A stretch of DNA of 64,000 bases from an uncultured Clostridia bacterium (GTDB lineage Bacteria > Bacillota > Clostridia > Christensenellales > Borkfalkiaceae): NCBI GenBank assembly GCA_947626575.1, contig CANQSR010000009.1, forward strand, positions 20,028 to 84,027, given 5' to 3'. Positions within the stretch are counted from its first letter, which is position 1. Each line of letters begins with the position of its first letter. The position numbers were made by a program, and so were the translations under genes. The notes below the pieces were generated by a model, which had not been told where the DNA came from, did no database searches, and saw nothing but the letters and a program-made list of their open reading frames with translations. Below are positions 48,904 through 58,138 of this stretch, piece after piece.

Positions 48904-49330
48904 ATTTCTATTTATCAGAAGCTCCCTGCGGGGCAAAATAAGGGCATAGAAATTTTCGAGACGATTTAGCGATAACGCTTGAAGAGCTTGGTCCCGATAG
49001 GATGTTCAACGGACAAGAAGCCGCAAGCTGGCAAATTGAGGGCGAAAACCAAAAGCGTGGTTTTGGTTATTCGCATGAGATTTAGAATAGTTCGCGGAAT
49101 TTGTTTTGCGCCTTACTCGCCTCCCCCCTTTTACCAGAGGGGGGAGGGTAGGGTAGGGGGTGTACATCAACAAACAGCAAAACAAATCTCCGCGAGGAAA
49201 TTGACTTTTGCGCCTTCACTTACTTGGTCCTCTTGGTCGTTTCAACAGACAAGAAGCCGCAAGCCGGCAAATTGAGGGCGAAAACCAAAAGCGTGGTTTT
49301 GGTTATTCGCATGAGATTTAGAAAGGCCTA
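48902..49330 (+). repeat. A-B-C-hairpin-D-C composite intergenic repeat, copy 4 (3' of uvrA)
   Basis: AAATTTCTAT/ATAGAAATTT arms at 48902-48955; two direct copies of AAGAAGCCGCAAGCYGGCAAATTGAGGGCGAAAACCAAAAGCGTGGTTTTGGTTATTCGCATGAGATTTAGAA. Confidence 0.75.
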
Positions 49331-49936
49331 CCCCCTACGGGGGGAGGCTCTGCCCGTAGGGCGGTGGTGGGGGCGATAGTCCCTCACGTGTCATTCCAAA
49401 CCGTATTCCGCGCGTCACGAGCGCGTAGCGCGAAGTAGCCGTCATTCTGAGCCATGCAAGTTTGACTTTCAACGAACTGCTCATCCGCGAAGAATCTTAT
49501 TGCGACCAAGCTCAGTGTTAGCGGACTTCGTAATTCGGGATCCTTCCCTGCGGTCAGGATGACAGTGAACCGAGATTCCTCACATACGTTCGGAATGACG
49601 TAACTTAGCGCGGACGGAATGACGTTTGGCCTACCCTCTCCCCGGGGAGAGGGATTCAGGGAGTGGGGACTAAATTCGTCACCCTGAGCCTGTCGAAGGG
49701 TCACATGATTATAATAATAAGGTGATTCCTCAACTTCGTTCGGAATGACGAATAGAACGCCTCGGTCGGACGGAATGACGTGTTCCCTGCGGTCAGGATG
49801 ACAGTGAACCGATATTTCTCACCCCTGCGGGGTTCGAAATGACGTTTTAAGGGTCTTGCACCTCATCCATCTGCCATACGGCAGACGCCTTCCCCTCACG
49901 AGGGGAAGCCCCCCCAAAAAATTTTCGAGGTATGAT

Positions 49937-51100
49937 ATGTATAATTCCATCATGGTGAAGCGGGGGGCGGAGCGGTCCGTCATCCGCGAACTCTTCGAGT
50001 ACGGCAACCGCCGCAAGGCCGAGATCGGCGCGGAAAACGTGTTCGATTTTTCCATCGGCAATCCCTCCGCGCCCGTTCCTGAGGAATTGGAACGCTTTCT
50101 CCAAGCCAACAGGGGCGGCCACGGCTATACCTCAGCCCCCGGTCTCTTCCCCGTCAGGAAGGCCGTCTCCGACTACATTCGGACGTCATTCGGGGTACCC
50201 ATGTCCGAGGAGCTGGTCTACATGACGTGCGGAGCGTCCTCTTCCATCGTCATCACGCTTACGGCCGCGCTCAACGCGGGCGAGGAAGTCATCGTCCCCG
50301 CGCCCTTCTTCCCCGAATACGCCGTCTTTATCGAGGAGGCGGGCGGCGTACTCGTCTCCGTCCCCACGGATGAAAACTTCCACCTCGACCTCGGCGCCAT
50401 CGGGCGGGCGATCACGGAAAAGACCCGCGCCATTCTCCTCAATTCGCCCAACAACCCCACGGGCGCGATCTATACCGAAGCGGAGATGTACGCGCTCGGA
50501 CGGCTTCTCGACGGGTACAGCGGCCGCCCGCAGGGTCCCATCCTGCTCCTCGCCGACGAACCTTACCGCGAACTCGTCTATGGGGCCGCGCCCGTCTATC
50601 CCATGAAGGTCTATGACCACACCGTCGTATTGTATTCCTTCTCCAAGTCGCTCTCGCTGGCGGGCGAGCGTATCGGCTATATCGCGATATCGCCCCAATG
50701 CTATGGGGCGCAAGAGCTGTTTGCGGCCGTCTGCGGGGCGGGGAGACGGCACGGCTATGTCTGCGCGCCCGCGCTCTTCCAGCGCGCCGTTGCAAGCTGC
50801 CTCGGCAAATGCGCCGACCTCGGCATGTACCGCGCCAACAGAGACCTTCTCTTCGGCGCGCTTTCGGACATGGGGTATGCCTGCATCGTCCCCGAAGGCG
50901 CATTCTACCTCTTCGTGAAGTCGCCCGAACCCGACGCCGTCGCCTTTGCGGAGCGCGCCAAAAAGTACGAACTCCTGCTCGTTCCCTCCGATTCCTTCGG
51001 GGTGAAGGGATATGTGCGCATCTCCTACTGCGTGGAGCGCGCTGTCATCGAAAGAAGCCTGCCCGCCTTCCGCGCCCTTATCGGGGAATACGGCGGCTGA
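49937..51100 (+). CDS. Pyridoxal phosphate-dependent aminotransferase (class I/II)
   Basis: LNSPNNPTGAIY, LLADEPYRELVY, YSFSKSLSLAGERIGY. Confidence 0.93.
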   Translation: MYNSIMVKRGAERSVIRELFEYGNRRKAEIGAENVFDFSIGNPSAPVPEELERFLQANRGGHGYTSAPGLFPVRKAVSDYIRTSFGVPMSEELVYMTCGASSSIVITLTAALNAGEEVIVPAPFFPEYAVFIEEAGGVLVSVPTDENFHLDLGAIGRAITEKTRAILLNSPNNPTGAIYTEAEMYALGRLLDGYSGRPQGPILLLADEPYRELVYGAAPVYPMKVYDHTVVLYSFSKSLSLAGERIGYIAISPQCYGAQELFAAVCGAGRRHGYVCAPALFQRAVASCLGKCADLGMYRANRDLLFGALSDMGYACIVPEGAFYLFVKSPEPDAVAFAERAKKYELLLVPSDSFGVKGYVRISYCVERAVIERSLPAFRALIGEYGG

Positions 51101-51228
51101 ACGCTTTCGAAGCGGCCAATGTTGCCGTGAAAATGAAAATAATTTCAATACCAAATGGTTTTCTTCATTTTTTGGGGGAGTTCCAAAAGATTTTCCGCCG
51201 AATATGAAGAAAATTTTTTTCAAAACCA

Positions 51229-51257
51229 TTGACAAAACGACAATTTGGACTTACAAT
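51229..51257 (+). promoter_or_regulatory. Sigma-A promoter of the glycan-utilisation operon
   Basis: TTGACA-N17-TACAAT. Confidence 0.75.
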
Positions 51258-51302
51258 TCCTATATGAAGAAATATCTTCAACCTTATATAGGAGATCATG
51301 GT

Positions 51303-52766
51303 ATGTTCAAGAAAAAGTTGTTGGCTGCGATCTGTTGCATTCTGACCGTTCTGTTCCTCTTCACGGCCTGTTCGCTGGGCAGGGGGAATGACCCCGAAAA
51401 CGGCGGGGAGAACCCGCCTATCACCGATCCCGACGACGGCAAGCCCGACGACGGCAAGCCCGACGACGGCAAGCCCGACGTTCCGGAGGAGAAGCCGTTT
51501 TCCGTGAGTTACCGCGCGGGCTGTACGCCCTCGAATTTTGCGGCGGACGTCAAGAATGAGGTGACCGAACTCGGCGCGGGCGTGCATCTCGTCAAGAATA
51601 CCGTCGTCAAGACGGGCGATATCACCTCCGTCGTCTGGGCCGTCGAGGTGGATCTGGAGAAGGCGAACATCGTTGCGGGGACCAAGGACAACGTGGCCGA
51701 CGGATTCAATTGGACAAAGGCCGCGCCGTATCAAACGGCGCTCGATTGGGAGAATGCGACGGGCGGACACGTCTACACCTCGCTGAATGCCGATTTCTTC
51801 GGCTCCTATTGCGTCAACGCCTTTGTCAAGGACGGCGTCATCGTCAAGGACGGCCACAACGATAACGGCAATTACGACTACAAAAATACCGCGTCCGACG
51901 TGCCCGCGTCCGCGCCCATGCTCTTCGGCGTGAGCGGCACGAGGGCGCAGATCGCGCCCATCGTCAAGGTGGACGGAGACCCCGAAGACCCCGCCGTCAA
52001 ACAGAAGTTTGTCCAGGCCAAGCTCTTCAATCAGTTGGGCGGGAATGAGATCCGTTTCAATTCTGCACTCTCCAATGAATATATCAACTTCCTGACTTCG
52101 GGATCTTCGGCCAAGCAGTTCGAAGGCTATGCCGTCAAAGTGGATACGAGCGAGGGGATGGCGTCGCTGAAAGTCCTCGAAGTGTCAAAAATCGATCCGG
52201 CCAAGGGAAGCCTCAAAGCGGAAGCGGGCGAAGGTTACGGCTATCTGCAAGTCAACTCCGCGTCGGGCGCATGCGCGAGATATCTCTCTTCGCTCCAAGC
52301 CGGCGATAAGATCGCGATCGGGGTGGGGTCTCCCGACGGCATTTGGAACGGCTATACGACCATTCTCGGCTGCCGGCAGGCGCTCGTGACGGGCGGTAAA
52401 ATCGCGCCCACCGTCACCAAGGAAAACTCAAACGGCGCGCAGGGACGCGATATTCCCCGCTCGGCCGTCGGCATCAAAGACGACCACACCGTCGTCATCT
52501 TCGCCGTCGAGTCCCTGTATTACTACGGCCACAACGTACAAGAGGGCGACACGCACGGCATGAACCTTCCCGAACTTGCCGAGTTTGCCTACTACTACGG
52601 CTGCAACGAGGCCGCCAACTTCGATGGCGGCGGCTCCACCCAGCTCGTCGTCAAGGGTGATGCGGATGAGACGGCGCGCACCGTCGTGCGGTCGGCCGAT
52701 ACGGGGACGTCCGGGCTTCTCGATACCCGTCCCGTCATGAATTCCATTCTCGTCGTGAAGCGGTAA
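51303..52766 (+). CDS. Lipoprotein with phosphodiester glycosidase (NAGPA-like) domain
   Basis: Lipobox FLFTACS; DDGKP repeats; NADFFG, NFDGGGSTQLVV, RPVMNSILVVK. Confidence 0.85.
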   Translation: MFKKKLLAAICCILTVLFLFTACSLGRGNDPENGGENPPITDPDDGKPDDGKPDDGKPDVPEEKPFSVSYRAGCTPSNFAADVKNEVTELGAGVHLVKNTVVKTGDITSVVWAVEVDLEKANIVAGTKDNVADGFNWTKAAPYQTALDWENATGGHVYTSLNADFFGSYCVNAFVKDGVIVKDGHNDNGNYDYKNTASDVPASAPMLFGVSGTRAQIAPIVKVDGDPEDPAVKQKFVQAKLFNQLGGNEIRFNSALSNEYINFLTSGSSAKQFEGYAVKVDTSEGMASLKVLEVSKIDPAKGSLKAEAGEGYGYLQVNSASGACARYLSSLQAGDKIAIGVGSPDGIWNGYTTILGCRQALVTGGKIAPTVTKENSNGAQGRDIPRSAVGIKDDHTVVIFAVESLYYYGHNVQEGDTHGMNLPELAEFAYYYGCNEAANFDGGGSTQLVVKGDADETARTVVRSADTGTSGLLDTRPVMNSILVVKR

Positions 52767-52779
52767 TTTTGATACCCAT

Positions 52780-53883
52780 ATGGCAAAAACCATCTTTGAT
52801 TTCGACAAGAATATGCAACAGCAAGGGGGCGGTGACCGTCCCCTTGTGTGGCGCAATGCAAAGGAAAATTGCTTTGCGCGCTATGGCTCGGACGCCCTCT
52901 TTGAGGAGGGATGGCACCGCCTGACGGCGGCGCAGAGGGCGCGCATCCGCGCCTTCAACGACGGCGAGGCGTGGTGCGCCGAGCATTCTTCGGGCATCCT
53001 GCTGAAATTCGAAACGGATTCCGCGGATATCCGCGTGCGCGTAAAGTTGGACGGCAAGTTCAACATGACCAACATGACCGAGATCGGGCAGTGCGGCCTC
53101 GACTTATACGTCTATGACGGACGGGTGGGCGGCTATGCGCTCCACGAGGTGGCGCGCTATGACCTCGAAGCCTCGTATTACGAGGTCCCGCTCTCGCATT
53201 TCGTACATGCCCCCCGCGAAATGCGCCGCTATATCCTGAATTTGCCGCTCTATATCGCAGTGGAGAAGTTGGAGATCGGGCTTGAAGAGGGCGCCGCCGT
53301 GCGCCCCGTGCGGCATACCTGCCCCGCCCGCATCGCGGTGTACGGCACGAGCATCGTACACGGTTGCAGCGCGTCCCGCCCCGGCCTTGCGCCCACCAAC
53401 ATCCTCTCGCGCCGTCTGGATGCGGAGGTCTATAACTTCGGCTTTTCGGGAAGCGCCATGATGGAACCCGAAGTGGGGGATATCATCGGCGCGCACGCTC
53501 CCGATGCCCTCATCGTGGATACCGAGCCGAATGCGGGCGTGGATGAGCGCCTGCGCGATAACGCCGCGCCCTTCCTCGATGCCTTCTTTGCAAGGACGGA
53601 GGCCCCCGTGGTGCTGTTTTCGCGCGTTCCCTTCGCGCTGGACCTCTATGACGGCTACCGCGCGCGCATGGCAGATTATTACCGTGCGTTCCTCCGCGGC
53701 CTTGCCGCGAAGTACAGAAGGCGCGGGCATCTCGTGACCTTCGCCGACGGCTTCAAGCTCTTCAAGGGCAATTTTACGGAGTACACCTGCGACGGCATCC
53801 ATCCCGACGACGTGGGCATGTTTGCGCTTGCGGATGCTTACGAGCGGGAACTCCGCCGTCTCGGCAGGCTGAAAAAATCATGA
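52780..53883 (+). CDS. SGNH/GDSL hydrolase with N-terminal beta domain
   Basis: IAVYGTSIVHGCSASRPG, NFGFSGSAMMEPEV, DGIHPDDVGM. Confidence 0.85.
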   Translation: MAKTIFDFDKNMQQQGGGDRPLVWRNAKENCFARYGSDALFEEGWHRLTAAQRARIRAFNDGEAWCAEHSSGILLKFETDSADIRVRVKLDGKFNMTNMTEIGQCGLDLYVYDGRVGGYALHEVARYDLEASYYEVPLSHFVHAPREMRRYILNLPLYIAVEKLEIGLEEGAAVRPVRHTCPARIAVYGTSIVHGCSASRPGLAPTNILSRRLDAEVYNFGFSGSAMMEPEVGDIIGAHAPDALIVDTEPNAGVDERLRDNAAPFLDAFFARTEAPVVLFSRVPFALDLYDGYRARMADYYRAFLRGLAAKYRRRGHLVTFADGFKLFKGNFTEYTCDGIHPDDVGMFALADAYERELRRLGRLKKS

Positions 53884-55379
53884 AGATCGTGATGTTGCCG
53901 CTCGACGAGCGGCCCTGTAATTTCTCATACCCGCAGATGATGCCCAAGGCGGACTATGAACTCATTCTGCCGCCCAAGGACTTCATGGGGGACAAAAAAA
54001 CCCCCGCAGATACCGCCCGCCTTCGGACATGGTTATGCGATAACGTGTCAGGAGCCGATGCCTGCATCCTCTCGCTGGATACGCTCATCTATGGCGGCAT
54101 CGTGCCTTCGCGCCTGCATCACCTCTCCATGGAGGAGCTGACGGCGCGCGCGGATACGGTAAAACTCCTGCGCGAAAAAAATCCCGCGATGAAGCTGTAT
54201 CTCTTCCAGCTCATCATGCGCTGCCCCGATTATTCGCTCTCCGACGAGGAACCCGATTATTACGACGACTGCGGGCGGGAACTGCATCTCTATGGCCGCT
54301 ATACGCACAAGGAGAAGCTCGGCATCCTCACCGAAGAGGAGCGGGCGGATTTCGGGCGCGTCAGGGAAAAGACCAAGGACGTCATCGGCGATTTCCTCGA
54401 ACGGCGGCAGAAGAACATCGCGATCCTTCTGCACGACCTTACCTTCGTGCGGGACGGCATCGCCGACTTTTTCATCGTTCCGCAGGACGACGCCGCCGTC
54501 TACGGCTTCACGTCGATGGACCAGATCGCCGTGCGCACCTTCCTCAAAGAGAATTTGTTGCACATGAAGACGGCCATGTATCCCTCCGCAGACGATACGG
54601 GCCTCATCCTCTTGGGGCGCGCCGTTGCGGAGCATCGCGGCCTCCGTCCCAAAATTTACGTGCATTATGCCTCCACGAAGGCGGAGCGCGTTGTGCCGTG
54701 GTTTGAGGACCGCCCGCTCGGCGAGACGGTGAAATACCACATTTTAGCCGTGGGCGGGCAGCAGGTCTATTCGCTCACGGAGGCGGATATCGTCCTCTGC
54801 GTCAACATGGGTTCGGACATGGCTGCCCCCGGCGACGCCAACTATCCCATGGCTTACGACGTGGAGCGCAATCTCGCCGAATTTGTCTCCTATATCCGCT
54901 ATGCGCTCTCCCAAGGCAAAGTGACGGCGGTGGGGGACGTTGCGGCCTGCAACGGGAGCGACGCCGAACTTCTCGGCATCCTCGGCCGCGAGGGGCTTCT
55001 GATGGACCTCCACGCCTATGCGGGCTGGAACACTTCTTCCAACACGCTCGGCACGGCCGTCTGCATGGCGGTTTTATATCTTGCGGGGCGCGACGAAGAG
55101 GGGAGAAGAAGTTTTCTTCTTCACCGTTACTATGAGGACTGCGGCTACATGGGCCATGTGCGCGGCGACGTCACGGCGCGCCTTCTGCCCGCGCTGGGCC
55201 TCGATTATTTCCACGCAGACGGCAAGAGCGGCAAGGCCGCCGCGCTCGTCCGCGAGGGGATCATGGCATACATGGGGTCGGAATTTCCGTCCCTTGCGGC
55301 GCTCGTCGAAGATGTTTCCGTCGAGATGCCGTGGCGAAGAATGTTTGAAATAGACTTAAAGTTAAAGGTGAGAAAATGA
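53880..55379 (+). CDS. DUF4127 family protein
   Basis: MKIVMLPLDERPCNFSYPQMM, LSLDTLIYGGIVPSRLHH, YAGWNTSSNTLGTAV. Confidence 0.88.
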   Translation: MKIVMLPLDERPCNFSYPQMMPKADYELILPPKDFMGDKKTPADTARLRTWLCDNVSGADACILSLDTLIYGGIVPSRLHHLSMEELTARADTVKLLREKNPAMKLYLFQLIMRCPDYSLSDEEPDYYDDCGRELHLYGRYTHKEKLGILTEEERADFGRVREKTKDVIGDFLERRQKNIAILLHDLTFVRDGIADFFIVPQDDAAVYGFTSMDQIAVRTFLKENLLHMKTAMYPSADDTGLILLGRAVAEHRGLRPKIYVHYASTKAERVVPWFEDRPLGETVKYHILAVGGQQVYSLTEADIVLCVNMGSDMAAPGDANYPMAYDVERNLAEFVSYIRYALSQGKVTAVGDVAACNGSDAELLGILGREGLLMDLHAYAGWNTSSNTLGTAVCMAVLYLAGRDEEGRRSFLLHRYYEDCGYMGHVRGDVTARLLPALGLDYFHADGKSGKAAALVREGIMAYMGSEFPSLAALVEDVSVEMPWRRMFEIDLKLKVRK

Positions 55380-56221
55380 AAAAAATCGGAATAGACCTCG
55401 GCGGGACGGCCATCAAGGGCGGCCGTTTCGGCGAGAGAGGGCAGCTCGTTGCGGAATTTTCCATCCCCACGCCTGCGCGCGCGGGGCGGATGCCCATCTT
55501 TCAGGCGCTGTTTTGCGCGATCGACAAACTTTGGACGGAGGATACCGGACTCATCGGCATCTCCTCGGCGGGGGATATCGACCCCGTAAACGGGGTCTGC
55601 GTCCATGCAACGGATAATCTCATGGGCTGGACGGGCGCGGATATCTGCGGAGAGGTCGAACGGAGGTACCATGTCCGCTGTATCGCGGATAACGACGCGG
55701 TCTCGGCGCTCAAAGGCGAGCTTGCGTTTTACCCCAAAGCAGAGAATGTGACCATGCTCACCTTCGGGACGGGCCTCGGCGGCGCGAGCCTCGTAAACGG
55801 GCAGATCCTGCGCGGCGCAAGATTCGATGCGGCGCGCTGGGGACACACCGTTTTGGTGCCGCACGGGCTTCGTTGCAACTGCGGCAAACGCGGCTGTGCG
55901 GAGGCATATCTCTCGGCGACGGCGCTTGTAAAACAGGGCCAAAAGCGCATGCTGGGTCTTGTGGACTGCAAACAGCTCTTCGACCGCGCCGCCTCCGGCG
56001 AAGCGGAGGCGGTCGACGTCATCCACCGCTTCGAGGACTACCTCGCCATTCTCATCGACAACGTGCGCACCGTCCTTGCGCCCGAATACATCATTCTGGG
56101 CGGCGGCGTGACGAAGTCCGCGGCGGTCATGCAGGAGATCATCGGCGGCGCGAAGGACGTCGTTCTCGCGCGGCGCGGCGCGCTCGCGGGCGTCTACGGC
56201 GCCATCGTGGAACGTCTGTAA
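55376..56221 (+). CDS. ROK family protein (sugar kinase-like)
   Basis: IGIDLGGTAIKGG, FGTGLGGASLVNGQILRGARFDAARWGH, CNCGKRGCAEAYLS. Confidence 0.92.
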   Translation: MKKIGIDLGGTAIKGGRFGERGQLVAEFSIPTPARAGRMPIFQALFCAIDKLWTEDTGLIGISSAGDIDPVNGVCVHATDNLMGWTGADICGEVERRYHVRCIADNDAVSALKGELAFYPKAENVTMLTFGTGLGGASLVNGQILRGARFDAARWGHTVLVPHGLRCNCGKRGCAEAYLSATALVKQGQKRMLGLVDCKQLFDRAASGEAEAVDVIHRFEDYLAILIDNVRTVLAPEYIILGGGVTKSAAVMQEIIGGAKDVVLARRGALAGVYGAIVERL

Positions 56222-56272
56222 GCGATTTTTTCGCACCCCATATCGTTAAAATCAAAAAAAGAGGTCATATAT

Positions 56273-58129
56273 ATGCGTTTTCATATCACCGATGCAAGCA
56301 TCGCAAGCGCGGCCGCAGGGCTTGCGCAGTTCGGCATCGAGACGGGCGGGGACGGCATCCCCACCGCGCTCGTACCCGCAGGGGAGTTTTCCGTGCGCCT
56401 CGAAGGGGGCGTCCTCACCGTCCGCTATCAGAAGCGGGTGCAGATCTTTCTCGCGCTGAAATTGGCCGCGGATTCTCTCGGCGCAGGCGGCACGGCGGAG
56501 TTTTCCGCATCCCCCGCCTTCCGCAACCTCACCTACATGCTCGATTGTTCGCGCAATGCAGTGGCGACGTGCGAAACGGTGGAGGAACTCATCCGCCACC
56601 TCGCGGTGATGGGCTATGATTCCCTCGGCCTCTACATGGAGGATACCTTTACGGTACCCGGCTATCCCTATTTCGGCTATCTGCGCGATGCCTACACCAA
56701 GGAGGATATCGCCCGCATGGAGAAGGTAGCTTCCGCTTACGGCATCGAACTCGTTCCCTACATCCAGACGCTCGCGCACTTCAATACGCTCACCCGCCAC
56801 TATGCCATGGACGGCCTCTTCGATACGGGCGACATCCTGATGACGGGCGAGGAGCGCACCTATGAATTTCTCGATGCGCTCCTGAAAACGGTCTCCGAAT
56901 ACTTTACGACGCGCTCGGTGCATCTCGGCATGGACGAGGCCTACATGTTGGGGCGGGGGAAATACCTCGATAAGAACGGGTATAAGCCCCGCATCGAGAT
57001 CATGCAGGCCCACCTCGAACGCGTGCTTTCCATCTGCAAGAAATACGGCCTCCAACCCATGATGTGGTCGGATATGTTCTTCTCGCAGGTCATGGAGGCG
57101 CAATACGGCGCGGAGATCTCCGAGGAGATCGCAAGCCGCGTGCCGTCGGGCGTAGAACTCATCTATTGGGATTACTACCATACCTCCGAGGAACATTACA
57201 CGGAGATGATCGCAAAGCACCGCGTGTTTCGCAACCCCTTGGGCTTTGCGGCGGGCGCGTGGAAGTGGCTGGGCTATACGCCCGATAACCGCTATTCCTT
57301 CGCCTCCAACGAGGCCTCGGCGCGCGCCTGTATCAAGGCGGGCATCCCGCGCTATATCGTGACGGGGTGGGGGGATAACGGCGGCGAGTGTTCGCCCTTT
57401 GCAACGCTCCCCGCGCTCCTGCACTGCGCCCGCATGAATTACGGCGATTTCAGCCTCGGCGAGGACTTCGGAAGGAGCTTTCAGAGCCTTGCGGGCATGC
57501 CGCTTGCGGACTTCATGACCATAGACCTATGCAACCGCGTCACGGAGAGCGAGGATGCCGAGGAGAAGAACAGCGCGAACAAATTCCTGCTCTTCAACGA
57601 CGTGCTTTTGGGGACGCTCGATACCACCGTCTATGAGGGTTTGGGAGACCTGTATTTCAGACATGCCTATGCCCTGCAACGCGCAAAGAAGAGCGCGGGG
57701 AGATTTTCTTACCTCTTCGAGACGCAGCTCTGCCTCGCCCGCGTACTCGCTTCCAAAGCGGATATGGGCATCCGTCTGCGCAAGGCGTACGCGGCCCGCG
57801 ATACCGCGGCGCTGCAAAAACTTCTCGACGAACTCAAACAGCTGCCCGCGCGCATCGAAAAATTATACCGCGCCATGCGCGCGCAGTGGGAGCATGAAAA
57901 CAGGCCCAACGGCTTCGACGTGCAGGATATCCGCTTCGGGGCGCTCAAACAGCGCATTTTCGCCGCCATCGCGAAGCTCTCGGCGTTTCTCGAAGGCACG
58001 GCTCCCGCCGTTCCCGAACTCGAAGCAAAGCTCCTCGACTTCATGGGCCACGGCGACGACTTCGAGCTGGACCCCGACCAGTGCGAGTGGCGCTGGCGCA
58101 GAATGACCTCTGTCAATGTCAACGAATAA
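56273..58129 (+). CDS. Glycoside hydrolase family 20-like beta-hexosaminidase
   Basis: VHLGMDEAYMLGRG catalytic D-E pair, WGDNGGECSPF. Confidence 0.85.
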   Translation: MRFHITDASIASAAAGLAQFGIETGGDGIPTALVPAGEFSVRLEGGVLTVRYQKRVQIFLALKLAADSLGAGGTAEFSASPAFRNLTYMLDCSRNAVATCETVEELIRHLAVMGYDSLGLYMEDTFTVPGYPYFGYLRDAYTKEDIARMEKVASAYGIELVPYIQTLAHFNTLTRHYAMDGLFDTGDILMTGEERTYEFLDALLKTVSEYFTTRSVHLGMDEAYMLGRGKYLDKNGYKPRIEIMQAHLERVLSICKKYGLQPMMWSDMFFSQVMEAQYGAEISEEIASRVPSGVELIYWDYYHTSEEHYTEMIAKHRVFRNPLGFAAGAWKWLGYTPDNRYSFASNEASARACIKAGIPRYIVTGWGDNGGECSPFATLPALLHCARMNYGDFSLGEDFGRSFQSLAGMPLADFMTIDLCNRVTESEDAEEKNSANKFLLFNDVLLGTLDTTVYEGLGDLYFRHAYALQRAKKSAGRFSYLFETQLCLARVLASKADMGIRLRKAYAARDTAALQKLLDELKQLPARIEKLYRAMRAQWEHENRPNGFDVQDIRFGALKQRIFAAIAKLSAFLEGTAPAVPELEAKLLDFMGHGDDFELDPDQCEWRWRRMTSVNVNE

Positions 58130-58138
58130 GGAGAGAAT

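Noticed and set aside
49003-49325. Two ~85-bp direct repeats as a minimal CRISPR or integron attC pair
   Set aside because: Repeat units recur individually elsewhere as intergenic elements, lack an integron integrase or cas genes, and contain hairpins of a dispersed repeat family.
51432-51480. Tandem repeat GACGACGGCAAGCCC
   Set aside because: In-frame DDGKP linker repeats after a lipobox; typical lipoprotein spacer.
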